Assembly (NCBI RefSeq): GCF_002924365.1
Contig: NZ_PQWB01000017.1
Coordinates: forward strand, 51,289-115,288
Origin: Chromobacterium alticapitis
GTDB taxonomy: Bacteria > Pseudomonadota > Gammaproteobacteria > Burkholderiales > Chromobacteriaceae
Direction: 5' to 3'
DNA length: 64,000 nucleotides
The translations under genes and the position numbers were made by a program. This document shows positions 53,888-63,214 of the stretch, piece after piece. Within the stretch, counting starts at the first letter, position 1. Every line of letters begins with the position of its first letter. A model generated the notes under the pieces. That model was not told the DNA's origin, did no database searches, and saw nothing but the letters and a program-made list of their open reading frames with translations.

Positions 53888-55720
53888 ATGGCTTTGCATC
53901 CCACCCTGTCCGCCGTTACCGACCGCATCATCGCGCGCAGCCAGCCGCGCCGCAGCGCCTATCTTGCGCGCGTGCGCGCCGCCGCGCAGCAAGGCCGGGT
54001 GGAGCGGGCCCATCTATCGTGCACCAATCTGGCCCACGCTTTCGCGGCGATGCCGGATACGATGAAGATTCACCTGAAAGAAGAGCATCGCGCCAATCTG
54101 GCGATTGTGTCTTCTTATAATGACATGCTGTCGGCCCACCAGCCGCTGCAAGCCTTCCCGGTCTGGCTGAAGGAGGCCGCGCTGGCGGCCGGCGCCACCG
54201 CCCAGTTCGCCGGCGGCGTTCCGGCGATGTGCGACGGCGTGACCCAGGGCCAGGCCGGCATGGAGCTGTCGCTGTTCAGCCGCGACGTGATCGCCATGAG
54301 CACCGCCGTCGCGCTGAGCCACCAGATGTTCGACGCCGCGCTGTACCTGGGCGTGTGCGACAAGATCGTGCCGGGCCTGATGATAGGCGCGCTGACTTTC
54401 GGCCATCTCCCGGCGCTATTTGTCCCGGCCGGCCCGATGACCACCGGCATCGCCAACGATGAAAAGGCCAAGGTGCGCCAGCTGTACGCCGAAGGCAAGG
54501 TAGGCCGCGACGCGCTGCTGGAGTCCGAGTGCCAGTCCTATCATGGTCCCGGCACCTGTACCTTCTACGGCACCGCCAACTCCAACCAGATGCTGATGGA
54601 GATCATGGGCCTGCACCTGCCGGGCGCCGCCTTCGTCAATCCGAACACCGCGCTGCGCGAGGCGCTGACCCGCGCCGCCGCCGTTCAGGGCGCCAAGATC
54701 GCCGCCCAGGGCGAGCAGTTCACCCCGGTGGGCGAGATGATCGATGAAAAATCCATCGTCAACGCCATCGTCGGCCTGCTGGCCACCGGCGGCTCCACCA
54801 ACCACACCATGCACATCGTCGCCATCGCCCGCGCCGCCGGCATCGACGTCAACTGGGACGATTTCGACCAGCTGTCCGCGGTGATTCCGCTGTTGGTGCG
54901 CGCGTACCCGAACGGCAAGGCCGACGTGAACCACTTCCATGCCGCCGGCGGCATGGGCTTCGTGATCCGCGAGCTGCTGTCGGCCGGGCTGCTGCACGAG
55001 GATGTGGGCACGGTGATGGGCCGCGGCCTGTCGCATTTCACCCAGGAACCGTGGCTGGACAACGGCGAGCTGAAATGGCGCGACGCGCCGGCGGTGAGCG
55101 GCGACGACAGCGTGCTGCGCCCGGCGTCCAACCCCTTCTCCGTCGACGGCGGCCTGAAGCTGATGGCCGGCAATATCGGCCGCGGCGTGATCAAGGTGTC
55201 GGCGGTGAAGGCAGAGCATCGCGTGGTGGAAGCGCCGGCGGTGGTATTCCACGATCAGAACGACATGCTGGCGGCGTTCAAGCGCGGCGAGCTGGAAAAA
55301 GACTTCGTCGCGGTGATCCGCTTCCAGGGCCCGCGCGCCAACGGCATGCCGGAGCTGCACAAGCTGACCCCGGCGCTGACCATCCTGCAGGAGCGCGGCT
55401 TCAAGGTGGCGCTGGTGACCGACGGCCGCATGTCCGGCGCGTCAGGCAAGGTGCCGGCGGCCATCCATATTTCGCCGGAAGCGCTGTCCGGCGGCGCCAT
55501 CGGCAAGATCCAGGATGGCGACCTGATCCGCGTCAACGCCGAAACCGGCGAGCTGTCCGCCTTGGTGAACCAGGCAGAATGGGATGCGCGCGAGCAGGCC
55601 GAGGCCGATTTGTCGCACAATGAATACGGGATGGGCCGCGAGCTGTTCGCCGGCTTCCGCCACACGGCCGACGAGGCCGAGGCTGGCGCGATGAGCTTCC
55701 GCCACCCGGACTGGAACTGA
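53888..55720 (+). CDS. edd: 6-phosphogluconate dehydratase
   Basis: The 610-residue 4Fe-4S enzyme makes KDPG. It has the IlvD/Edd features [37 protein letters not shown] (cluster Cys), [19 protein letters not shown] (cluster Cys), [32 protein letters not shown] (third Cys) and [22 protein letters not shown]. The ATG at 53888 was chosen; an upstream in-frame GTG region would include the HexR operator. eda follows after 61 bp on the same strand. Confidence 0.98.
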   Translation: MALHPTLSAVTDRIIARSQPRRSAYLARVRAAAQQGRVERAHLSCTNLAHAFAAMPDTMKIHLKEEHRANLAIVSSYNDMLSAHQPLQAFPVWLKEAALAAGATAQFAGGVPAMCDGVTQGQAGMELSLFSRDVIAMSTAVALSHQMFDAALYLGVCDKIVPGLMIGALTFGHLPALFVPAGPMTTGIANDEKAKVRQLYAEGKVGRDALLESECQSYHGPGTCTFYGTANSNQMLMEIMGLHLPGAAFVNPNTALREALTRAAAVQGAKIAAQGEQFTPVGEMIDEKSIVNAIVGLLATGGSTNHTMHIVAIARAAGIDVNWDDFDQLSAVIPLLVRAYPNGKADVNHFHAAGGMGFVIRELLSAGLLHEDVGTVMGRGLSHFTQEPWLDNGELKWRDAPAVSGDDSVLRPASNPFSVDGGLKLMAGNIGRGVIKVSAVKAEHRVVEAPAVVFHDQNDMLAAFKRGELEKDFVAVIRFQGPRANGMPELHKLTPALTILQERGFKVALVTDGRMSGASGKVPAAIHISPEALSGGAIGKIQDGDLIRVNAETGELSALVNQAEWDAREQAEADLSHNEYGMGRELFAGFRHTADEAEAGAMSFRHPDWN

Positions 55721-55781
55721 GCGGCGTATACGATTCAGCAGACGGCGCGCAAGCGCGCCGCCTGCCAACAGGAGATTAAGA

Positions 55782-56408
55782 ATGGATGCATTGACTGTAT
55801 TGCGCCAAGGCCCGGTAGTGCCGGTGATCATCGTCAACGACGCCGCGGTGGCGGTGGACCTGGCCCACGCCCTGGTGGCCGGCGGCATCAAGGTGCTGGA
55901 AGTGACGCTGCGCACCAAGGCCGCGCTGGCCGCGATGCGCCGCATGCGCGATGAAGTGCCGGACGCCATCGTCGGTGCCGGCACGCTGCGCAACCGCGCC
56001 CAGCTGGAAGCGGCGGTGGACGCCGGTGCGCAGTTCGGCATCAGCCCGGGCTTCACCGGCGAGCTGGCCTCGGCCGCGCGCGCGTCCAACCTGACGCTGA
56101 TCCCCGGCATCGCCACCCCGTCCGAAGCCATGTGGGCGCAGGACGAGGGCTTCAATACCCTGAAGCTGTTTCCGGCCGAGGCCGTGGGCGGCGTCAAGCT
56201 GCTGAAGTCGCTGGCCAGCCCCTTCCCGGACCTGCGCTTCTGCCCGACCGGCGGCATCGACATCAAGAAGGCCCCGGAATACCTGGCCCTGCCCAATGTG
56301 CTGGCCGTAGGCGGCAGCTGGCTGACGCCGGACGACGCCATCGCCGCGCGCGATTGGGACCGCATCACCGCGCTGGCGCGCGAAGCGACTCAGCTCGCGC
56401 GCGTCTGA
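55782..56408 (+). CDS. eda: KDPG/KHG aldolase
   Basis: The 208-residue class I aldolase cleaves KDPG to pyruvate and glyceraldehyde-3-phosphate. Motifs: VPVIIVNDAAVAVDLAHALVAGGIKVLEVTLRT (catalytic Glu), AIVGAGTLRN, GAQFGISPGFT, PGIATPSEAM and FNTLKLFPAEAVGG (Schiff-base Lys), LRFCPTGGID. RBS AGGAG lies before the ATG. It shares the edd transcript and ends at a strong terminator. Confidence 0.98.
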   Translation: MDALTVLRQGPVVPVIIVNDAAVAVDLAHALVAGGIKVLEVTLRTKAALAAMRRMRDEVPDAIVGAGTLRNRAQLEAAVDAGAQFGISPGFTGELASAARASNLTLIPGIATPSEAMWAQDEGFNTLKLFPAEAVGGVKLLKSLASPFPDLRFCPTGGIDIKKAPEYLALPNVLAVGGSWLTPDDAIAARDWDRITALAREATQLARV

Positions 56409-56429
56409 CCGCCAGGCTGTCAGGCCAAG

Positions 56430-56459
56430 GCCGCCCGCATAAGTTGCGGGCGGCTTTTA
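56430..56459 (+). terminator. Rho-independent terminator of edd-eda
   Basis: GCCGCCCGCA pairs with TGCGGGCGGC around TAAGT, followed by TTTTAT. Confidence 0.9.
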
Positions 56460-56460
56460 T

Positions 56461-56864
56461 TTTGCATGTTTTTTAAAAATTGTGATGATTTTGAATATGT
56501 TTATTCCAAAATGCTAGATTGTTTGAGCATCGCGCGCTATCGCGCGTGGTCGAAGTGCGCAGCGAGAAACGCCTGATCGGCCTGACAGCATAAAAGGACG
56601 GGTTGGTGTGGGAAGGATTGTTTTTATGATATTTAAATCAAAAATGGCGCAATAAACATTTGAGTGGAAATTCGTTTTGAGTATTTGCTTGTTGCAAGAT
56701 TATTTAATATTTAGTGATATTGCGTTGAATTTGTTGCGAAAAAGCACGTAAAACTTTGTACTTGTTTTAAATATTTTCCCTTTCTTCATTGGGCTGTTAC
56801 ATTTTTGTTTAATGCCTTGAGCATTAAAAAAGAAAAATGTCTGCGATAGAGAAAGGGAGACGTG
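56461..56864 (+). other. AT-rich gap upstream of the RCC1-lipoprotein gene
   Basis: About 400 bp much richer in A/T than the rest of the window, except for a GC island (56530-56600, containing CGCGCGCTATCGCGCG). No protein gene is seen. TTTAATGC-CTTGA-GCATTAAA (56809-56829) is a perfect 8-bp hairpin 36 bp before the start codon. The region probably contains the promoter of the RCC1-subtilase unit; low GC suggests foreign DNA or a strongly regulated promoter. Confidence 0.45.
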
Positions 56865-58538
56865 ATGAATCGGATACATACGCCATGGCGCCTGAGCGCG
56901 CTGGCGCTGGGGGTGGGCCTGATCGGCGCGCTGGCCGGTTGCGGCGGCGGCGGCGACAGCGGCGCTTCAACGGGCGATAACGGCAATACCAATAGTTTGG
57001 CCGGCGGTTCGTTGCAATTGGATGTGTTCGGCAAGCGCGGCGGCACGCTGGCCGCGGCCAGCAGCAGTTGCGCGGGCAATCTGCAACTGACCTGGCAAAG
57101 CTATAACCAGTCTTCCACGCAGGAGGGCAACTATATCGATGATCCGGACCCCAGCTCGCCTCTGCTGGTGCGCGCCAGTTGCGGCTTCCGTACTACAGGG
57201 CTAATCCTGGCCCCGCAAACCGTATTCGCTACGCCCTCCGTATTCACCGTGGCCCAGGCTGACGGCACGCTGGCGGTGTGGGGCAGCAAGCGCCTGGGCG
57301 GCGATACCTCGGTCCTGGCAGTTCAGCCCAAGAATGTGGCGCAGGTGGTGGGCAGCGAGCGCGCCTGGGCCGTACTGCAAAAAGACGGCACCGTGGTGAG
57401 CTGGGGCCGTCCGGCCTCCGGCGGCAACAGCAAAGATCAGGGCGGTCCCGGCGATCCTAACTTCGGCCCGGTGGCGCCGCTGAACAAGGTAAGCAAGCTG
57501 TGGGCGTTGAAGCGCGGTTTCGTCGCGCTGAACGCGGACGGCAGCGCCTCCGCCTGGGGCAATCTGGAGCAGCCGTTCGACAGCGATGGCGCCATGTCCT
57601 CCATTTCTTCGTTCTTCACGCCCGACATGCTGGCGAAATTCCGCGATGTCACCGACGTCAGCTACACCGAAGGCGCGGTGGCGGTCTTGAAGAAAGACGG
57701 CACGGTATTCGCCTTCGGCGATCCGTCTGTGGGCGGCGATGCCAGCGGTGTGGCCGCCAAGCTGAGCAATGTGGTCAAGGTCTATTCCACCGACTACAGC
57801 TTCATCGCCCTGAAGAAGGACGGCAGCGTGGTGACTTGGGGCCAGAACTTCGACAACACCAGCACCGGCCTGTATGACGGCAGCGAACCGATGCCGCAAG
57901 CCAATCTGTCCTTGTTGAGCAACCGCAATGTCATCGCCGCGCTGAGCCAGAGCGGCGTGGTGAGCACCATAGGCAGCGTGATATTCGACCGCGGCGCCGA
58001 CTTCAATGATCCCAAGAAGGGCATAAGCAATGTGGCCAAGGTATTCGCCAGCAAAACCGCCTTCGTCGCGCTGAAGCAGGATGGCACGGTGGCGAGCTGG
58101 GGTGACAGTCAACTCAATAATGTCGCCAGCGTGCAGGCTCAGCTTAATAACGTGGTGACCGTCGCCAGCACTGAGAACGCCTTTGCCGCCTTGAAGAAGG
58201 ATGGCACCGTGGTGACCTGGGGCGACGAGACCCGCGGCGGCGACAGCTCCGCAGTGCAGTCCAGGCTGAGCAATGTGGTGGCGCTGTTCTCCAATGACTA
58301 CGCCTTCGCCGCGCTGAAGCAGGACGGCACGGTGGTGACCTGGGGCGCGGCCGCTCACGGCGGCGACAGCTCCGCGGTGCAGGCCAAGCTGCAGAATATC
58401 CGCGCCATTTACAGCACGGATCTGGGCGGTTTCCTGGCGGTGGCCAAGGACGGCAAGGTGGTGAACTGGGGCAGCCCGTCCGCCGGCGGCGGCAAGTTGC
58501 CGGCCAATCTGACCACCATTCCATTCCTGCAGAACTGA
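56865..58538 (+). CDS. RCC1-repeat (beta-propeller-like) lipoprotein
   Basis: The 557-residue protein has a lipoprotein signal (LSALALGVGLIGALAGCGGGG, lipobox LAGC, Cys about 26 after MNRIH) and a Gly/Ser/Asn linker. From about residue 120 it contains repeated blades of the form A-F-x-A-L-K-x-D-G-T-V-V-T-W-G followed by GGDSSAVQ and LSNV, spaced about 45-50 residues, seven or more times. This is an RCC1-like repeat and predicts a beta-propeller on the cell surface or in the periplasm. It is 32 bp upstream of a secreted subtilase, probably one operon; a role as receptor, inhibitor or folding partner is possible but unproven. ATG 56865 is chosen over GTG 56862; GGGAGA precedes it. Confidence 0.85.
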   Translation: MNRIHTPWRLSALALGVGLIGALAGCGGGGDSGASTGDNGNTNSLAGGSLQLDVFGKRGGTLAAASSSCAGNLQLTWQSYNQSSTQEGNYIDDPDPSSPLLVRASCGFRTTGLILAPQTVFATPSVFTVAQADGTLAVWGSKRLGGDTSVLAVQPKNVAQVVGSERAWAVLQKDGTVVSWGRPASGGNSKDQGGPGDPNFGPVAPLNKVSKLWALKRGFVALNADGSASAWGNLEQPFDSDGAMSSISSFFTPDMLAKFRDVTDVSYTEGAVAVLKKDGTVFAFGDPSVGGDASGVAAKLSNVVKVYSTDYSFIALKKDGSVVTWGQNFDNTSTGLYDGSEPMPQANLSLLSNRNVIAALSQSGVVSTIGSVIFDRGADFNDPKKGISNVAKVFASKTAFVALKQDGTVASWGDSQLNNVASVQAQLNNVVTVASTENAFAALKKDGTVVTWGDETRGGDSSAVQSRLSNVVALFSNDYAFAALKQDGTVVTWGAAAHGGDSSAVQAKLQNIRAIYSTDLGGFLAVAKDGKVVNWGSPSAGGGKLPANLTTIPFLQN

Positions 58539-58570
58539 CCCGCCCGCGTAGCAAGTAGAAGGAGCTTTCC

Positions 58571-60013
58571 GTGAAAATGCATCATCTGATTTCCGGCCTG
58601 CTGCTGGCAGGCCTGAGCGGCGCCGTTCTGGCGGCGCCGGGCGGTCCCGAAGCCGCTGGCATCATCGTCAAGTACAAGCAAAACTCGCAGGCGCTGCTGG
58701 CCCGTCAGGCGGCCAGCCTGCCGCGCGGCCAAGCGCTGCCGACCCATCCCGGCGATTACGCCGCGCGCACCCGGCAAGTGCAAAGCATTACCGGCCAGCC
58801 GCTGCGTTTCGATCACCAGATGGGCACCGGCGCCTATGTGTTCAACAGCGGCAAGCCGATGACGGCCGCCCAGGCGCATGCGCTGGCGCAACGCATCAAG
58901 CAGCAGGACGCGTCGGTGGAGTATGCCGAGCCCAATTTCATCAAGCATGCCAATCTGGTGCCCGCCAGCCCGATGTATGCCAGCGCGCAGTGGGACATGC
59001 AGGACAGCGCCAGCCAGCCGGGCGCGTTGAACCTGCCGGCAGCCTGGGACATCACCCAGGGCCAGGGCGTGACCGTGGCGGTGCTGGACACCGGATACCG
59101 TCCGCATAAAGACCTGGTGCCCAATCTGCTGCAGCCGGGCTACAACTTCGTGAGCGATCCGGCCGCCGCCCGGCTGGCGGTGGGTCCGGACAAGACCACG
59201 GCTCGCCAGGCCAACGCGCAGGACCAGGGCGACTGGGCGGCCGCGGGCGATTGCGGCGCCGGCACCCCGGCATCCGACAGCAGCTGGCATGGCACCCACG
59301 TCGCCGGCACCATCGCGGCGGCGGCCGGCAACGGCAATGGCCTGACCGGCGTGGCGCCCAAGGCCAAGCTGTTGCCGTTGCGCGTATTGGGCCGCTGCGG
59401 CGGCACCGACGCGGACATCGCCGACGCCATGTTGTGGGCGGTGGGCGGCACAGTGACCGGCATGCCGGCCAATACCAACCCGGCGCGCATCATCAGCATG
59501 TCGCTGGGCGGCGGGCAGCCGTGCACCCAGTCCTACCGCGACGTGCTCAAGACGATTGCCGCGAAGAAGGGCATCGTGGTGGTGGCGGCCGGCAACGCCA
59601 CGCGCAACACCCGCGACTTCGCCCCGGCCAGCTGCCCGGGCGTGATCACGGTGGCGGCCAACGGCATGAACGGCGGCATCGCGTCCTATTCCAACTACGG
59701 CGCGATGGTGGCGGTGACGGCGCCGGGCGGCGACTTCATCGGCAAGGACCCCGGCATCATCTCCACGCTGAACGACGGCAAGACCTCGCCGGGCAACGAC
59801 ATCTACGGCGCGGACCGCGGCACCTCGATGGCCACCCCGCACGTGGCCGGCCTGGTGGCGCTGATGCTGTCGGTCAATCCGAACCTGGACTGGAGAGCCA
59901 CGCGCAAGCTGTTGATCGACACCGCGCGCGCGCCGGCGACCGACTGCGAAGGCTGCTCCGCCGGCCTGGTGGACGCCGCCGCCGCGGTGAAGGCGGCGCA
60001 GAGCTATCACTGA
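58571..60013 (+). CDS. Secreted subtilisin-like serine protease (S8)
   Basis: The 480-residue preproprotein has a signal peptide (MKMHHLISGLLLAGLSGAVLAAP), an I9-like inhibitor prodomain (IIVKYKQ to VEYAEPNFIKHA, residues about 28-128) and an S8 domain with Asp173 (VLDTGY), His240 (HGTHVAGT), Asn342 (AAGN) and Ser419 (GTSMATPHVAG). Six cysteines in the mature part allow disulfides. No C-terminal extension follows the catalytic domain. It is probably secreted by the type II pathway. The start is GTG 58571, 6 nt after GGAG; the ATG two codons later is too distant. The RCC1 lipoprotein gene is directly upstream. Confidence 0.95.
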   Translation: MKMHHLISGLLLAGLSGAVLAAPGGPEAAGIIVKYKQNSQALLARQAASLPRGQALPTHPGDYAARTRQVQSITGQPLRFDHQMGTGAYVFNSGKPMTAAQAHALAQRIKQQDASVEYAEPNFIKHANLVPASPMYASAQWDMQDSASQPGALNLPAAWDITQGQGVTVAVLDTGYRPHKDLVPNLLQPGYNFVSDPAAARLAVGPDKTTARQANAQDQGDWAAAGDCGAGTPASDSSWHGTHVAGTIAAAAGNGNGLTGVAPKAKLLPLRVLGRCGGTDADIADAMLWAVGGTVTGMPANTNPARIISMSLGGGQPCTQSYRDVLKTIAAKKGIVVVAAGNATRNTRDFAPASCPGVITVAANGMNGGIASYSNYGAMVAVTAPGGDFIGKDPGIISTLNDGKTSPGNDIYGADRGTSMATPHVAGLVALMLSVNPNLDWRATRKLLIDTARAPATDCEGCSAGLVDAAAAVKAAQSYH

Positions 60014-60034
60014 GTGCTTGTGTCTTGAAACTTG

Positions 60035-60060
60035 AACCGGCCCTGGCGGCCGGTTTTTTT
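60035..60060 (+). terminator. Rho-independent terminator of the RCC1-subtilase unit
   Basis: AACCGGCC pairs with GGCCGGTT around CTGGC and is followed by a T-run. Confidence 0.9.
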
Positions 60061-60452
60061 TGGCGCGCTTCTGGGCTGGCGCCGTCGCGCGGATATCGTA
60101 GGGCGCAGCGGGTTGAGCGGCAGGTTCCGGCCGACCATCGCCAACGCGTTGCCGGCGGGTGCTGAAACCTGAGAATTCCCCATCGCACGGGATGATCCGG
60201 CCTGTCACATAGACCGCAACCCAACGCCATCGCCGCCCAGCGCATAGATTGGCGGGTGTCGCGCGACCTGCGGCCGGCCGCCGGCGCAGCCTTGCCGCAT
60301 CGCCACGCCGCGCGGCGAGCGGCTGGATGGCTAGTGCCGGGAGCTGGGCCAGCAGCTGGCCTGCGTGCCGTGGCGCGGATGTCGCTTGGCTTCAAGACGC
60401 CAAAGCAGAACGATGGGATGCTAAGACTGTGCCATCGTTCAGGAGAACCCGC
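60061..60452. other. Non-coding gap between subtilase and DUF2867-like gene
   Basis: About 390 bp of GC-rich sequence in which I see no convincing gene. ACGATGG/CCATCGT (60410-60438) forms a 7-bp hairpin just before the ribosome-binding site of the next gene. Short open frames here have no recognisable content and may be gene remnants. Confidence 0.4.
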
Positions 60453-60962
60453 ATGCCCGCCACCAACCTCTTCTCCGATATTCCCCTGCTGGCCGCTGAA
60501 GCCGGCCGCTACGGGTGGCAGGACATCCGCACTATGCCCGTGGCCATGGATGCGCCGCCGCCGGACGCCGCCGCCCTGTTGCGCGCCTTTTCCCAGGCCA
60601 TGCCGCCGTGGGCCAATACGCTGATGCGCCTGCGTGACCGGCTGGTGGCCCCGCTGGGCCTGAAAACCGCGCAAACGGCGCTGAACGCGGCCGCCGGCCC
60701 GTATCGGCAAGGGCAGAAGCTGGGCGTGTTCTGCATTCTGCATCTAGGCGAGCATGATGTCGTGCTGGGCGAGGACGATCGCCATCTGGACTTCCGGCTG
60801 GTGTTGCGCTGGCGGCCGGGCCAGCTGTGCGTGGCCACCCTGGTGCGCAGGCACAACGCGTTGGGCCGCGGCTATCTGGCCCTGGTTACGCCCTTTCATC
60901 ATTTGATCGCCGGCGCGTCCGCCAGGCGCATGGCGCGCGCGCTGGGCGGCCGCGAAGCTTAG
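60453..60962 (+). CDS. DUF2867-like protein
   Basis: The 169-residue soluble protein starts MPATNLFSDIPLLAAEAGRYGWQDIRTMPVAM after AGGAG and has no signal peptide. The pattern ALLRAFSQAMPPWANTLMRLRDRLVAPLGLKTA, FCILHLGEHDVVLGEDDRHLDFRLVLRW and TLVRRHNALGRGYLALVTPFHHLI is that of DUF2867, a family of unknown function with a lipocalin- or START-like look. Nothing nearby suggests a role. A convergent terminator separates it from the toxin-like gene. Confidence 0.8.
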   Translation: MPATNLFSDIPLLAAEAGRYGWQDIRTMPVAMDAPPPDAAALLRAFSQAMPPWANTLMRLRDRLVAPLGLKTAQTALNAAAGPYRQGQKLGVFCILHLGEHDVVLGEDDRHLDFRLVLRWRPGQLCVATLVRRHNALGRGYLALVTPFHHLIAGASARRMARALGGREA

Positions 60963-61038
60963 TCCGCCGAGGAAGGCAGAGGACCGAAGGGATGCGGAGA
61001 CAAATTGCGTGCGGATTGCGCGGCGCGATGATAAGCCA

Positions 61039-61070
61039 AAGCCCACCCGGCTTGGCGGCCGGGCGGGCTT
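61039..61070. terminator. Bidirectional terminator
   Basis: AAGCCCACCCGG and CCGGGCGGGCTT pair with a single mismatch around CTTGGCGG, between the convergent DUF2867-like and toxin-like genes. Confidence 0.65.
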
Positions 61071-61092
61071 GATGGATTACGGCGCAGCTTGC

Positions 61093-62409
61093 CTATTTGG
61101 AGCTAAGCGACGCGGTAGTCAGCGGGGTGGCCGTGACGGTGAACTGAACGGAAGAGCCCACCTCGCCGCTGATGTTGACGGTGATGGGCGACGTCAGCAG
61201 ATAGGTGCCGTCGGGCTGCTTGACCGATCCCGGCAGGTTCTGGCTGTAGTAGTAGAAGCCGTTCTGCGTGACGGTAGTGGGCGGCACCTGGCCAATGGAG
61301 ATGGTGGCTACACCGGAGTAGCTGGATTGCGGTGGCACGTTGAAGGTGATTTGCTGCTGCAGGCTGACGCTGTTGGTGCTGGTCGTGGTCTGGGACGACG
61401 AGGTGGTGGACGTCACCGAGAACGAGGTGGTCAGGCTGGCCTGGATGGAGTCCACATCCGGAATGCCTTCCGTCGCCGTGACGGTGGCGGAAATGGAGGC
61501 CGTGGTTTCGTATTGCTGCGTGGTGGTGTTGGAAATTTCCACCGTCTTGCCCACCGCCACGGTATCCGTCACGGTCAGCACTTCCGACGAGGCATTGGTG
61601 CCCTTGATGGTTTCGGTAAAGGTCTGGCCGGGCAGAATGGGCGAGTCCACATTGACCGTGACCGATGAAACCACCGTCTTGACCGGCGAAATCAGGCTGT
61701 AGGTAAAGGAGCTGACTTTGTCGTTCATGCCGCTGGTGGTGAGATCCACCGCAGCCGGCGTGCTATAGGTGCCAAAGGCATTGGTGGCGCCCAGGGTGAT
61801 GGACTGGCCGCTGCCGTCGGCATTGTCCGCCAGGGTGAGCTGCTGCGGCGGCGTCAGGCTGGGGAAGTTGACCGAGGAAGCTTGGTCCTGCAGCCACCAT
61901 TTGGCGATGGACACCGGCTGGGCGGTGGGCCATTCCGTGAGGAAAATGGTGGCGAAAGTGCCGCGCTCGGTGGTGTCGGTGAACAGCTGGAACCAGCCCT
62001 GGTCAAGCTCCACATCGCGCCAGATGCCGCCGCTCAGGCAATCATTGGCGCCGTAGGCCACCAAATCGATGGTCTGGGTTTGCCCGTTGCCGATCAAATC
62101 CACGCATACGCCGGCGCCGGAGAAATCGTAAGGATTGGTGTTTTGCACCAGGTTATTGCTCAGTGTGCAAACCACGCCTTCCGGCAGATTGAACACTATC
62201 CAGGTTGCATTATCCTGCAAGGATGTTCCGGAGAAGGAAAAGAAATGGCCGGATGGATATTGCGGGCTGTTGGTGTCGATGGTGAGGGAGGCGCTGTTCC
62301 AGTTATTGTCCTTGTAGAGGATGATCTGGCCAGACTTGCATGTGCCCGGGTAGGACGTGGAAGTTTTCGGCGGGACATAAAATGGCGGCTGGTAAACATT
62401 GTTGCCCAT
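61093..62409 (-). CDS. Putative pore-forming protein: beta-gamma-crystallin-like module plus aerolysin/ETX-MTX2-like region
   Basis: The 438-residue protein begins MGNNVYQPPFYVPPKTSTSY with no signal peptide. Residues about 27-110 (GQIILYKDNNWNSASLTID, SLQDNATWIVFNLP, VVCTLSNNL) and about 186-238 (QQLTLADNADGSGQSITL, SGMNDKVSSFTYS) read like Greek-key crystallin motifs. Residues about 245-430 are Ser/Thr-rich alternating strands (SSVTVNVDSPILPGQTFTETI, TTQQYETTASISATVTATEG, SIQASLTTSFSVTSTTSSSQ, VSLQQQITFNVPPQSSY), the look of the amphipathic insertion hairpin and twisted sheet of aerolysin/ETX-MTX2 toxins. The combination recalls crystallin-aerolysin fusions of animals. The missing signal suggests release by lysis or another route. 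GGATT lies upstream of the ATG. The toxin assignment is inference from sequence texture. Confidence 0.65.
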   Translation of the reverse strand: MGNNVYQPPFYVPPKTSTSYPGTCKSGQIILYKDNNWNSASLTIDTNSPQYPSGHFFSFSGTSLQDNATWIVFNLPEGVVCTLSNNLVQNTNPYDFSGAGVCVDLIGNGQTQTIDLVAYGANDCLSGGIWRDVELDQGWFQLFTDTTERGTFATIFLTEWPTAQPVSIAKWWLQDQASSVNFPSLTPPQQLTLADNADGSGQSITLGATNAFGTYSTPAAVDLTTSGMNDKVSSFTYSLISPVKTVVSSVTVNVDSPILPGQTFTETIKGTNASSEVLTVTDTVAVGKTVEISNTTTQQYETTASISATVTATEGIPDVDSIQASLTTSFSVTSTTSSSQTTTSTNSVSLQQQITFNVPPQSSYSGVATISIGQVPPTTVTQNGFYYYSQNLPGSVKQPDGTYLLTSPITVNISGEVGSSVQFTVTATPLTTASLSSK

Positions 62410-62872
62410 ATCAATCCTTTCTTTCCTGTATGAAGAGCCATCAGCGGCGGCTGGGAATGCAGAGACCAGACTTGGCCGGCCGTGGCATTGCGCTAACCGT
62501 TTCACGCCGGCCCGCCATGGCGGCGGCGCGCACAACTGACCCCGGATAGACCGCAGGCATGGCCGGAGCCTGTTCGCGTTATAAGGTGGATTGCCGCCAA
62601 AGGCACCAGAGTAGGAATACCTAGTCATGCGGCTATGAGGCGGGGCTGCGTGATGGGGAGATCTTCTCGCCGGGCATATGTTTCTCTGCGGTGTCCATCT
62701 GCCGGATCTCGTCGTCGAGCCCAGCTGCGCGCAAAGCGCCTGGAGCCAGAGCGCAGGCGCGTTTGGCAGGCATGGGATCAAACTGGAATAGAAAATGAAT
62801 AGATTCAATTCATTGAAAACAAGCACATACAAGTATTGAAGCGCAGTTTTTAGATTTTGATGAATAGATTCC
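62410..62872 (-). other. Upstream region of the toxin-like gene
   Basis: About 460 bp without a supported gene. The distal part is AT-rich and contains AATGAAT-N7-ATTCATT (62794-62814); ATGAATAGATTC occurs twice (from 62796 and again near 62860). These may be promoter or operator elements. A CTGACC half-site near 62537 does not have the partner needed for a LuxR/CviR box. Confidence 0.4.
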
Positions 62873-62971
62873 GCAATGGCGCGCGGCAGCGCTTAAGGTA
62901 ACGCCGCAAGCAAGAGCAGCGCAGGCGGCAAAGCCCCTCTCCCCTCGTGGGAGAGGGGTTGGGGAGAGGGG
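62873..62971. repeat. 99-bp direct repeat, copy A
   Basis: GCAATGGCGCGCGGCAGCGC... through the CCCTCTCCC/GGGAGAGGG hairpin. It is repeated at 63215-63313 in the same orientation with about five base changes. Confidence 0.85.
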
Positions 62972-63080
62972 CGCATGTATGCGGACTCAAGCCATTCGCG
63001 GACAAGTCAGTCATGCCGATCCTCGGCATGAACCTGTAAGCCATGCTTACACGCTGCGCTGAAAGATAGAGATCCGCCCC

Positions 63081-63210
63081 GTAGCGCGGGTTGGCCACAG
63101 GCCATACCCGCGGACGAGATGATTGCTATCGATCATGAGCGAGATGGGCAGCACAACAGGCAAGGCGAGCAATGCGGTCACGGGTATGGCCCTTGGCCAA
63201 CCCGCGCTAC
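63081..63210. repeat. MITE-like element with 30-bp inverted repeats
   Basis: Arms 63081-63110 and 63181-63210 (GTAGCGCGGGTTGGCC... and its complement ...GGCCAACCCGCGCTAC) differ at only two of 30 positions and enclose 70 bp without a gene. The unit lies between the two 99-bp direct repeats. The structure is that of a non-autonomous miniature inverted-repeat element. Confidence 0.8.
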
Positions 63211-63214
63211 CGCT

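Noticed and set aside
62530-62560. CviR/LuxR-type box upstream of the toxin-like gene
   Set aside because: Only a CTGACC half-site is present; the facing GG-N-CAG half is missing. A similar half-site near 31328 fails for the same reason.
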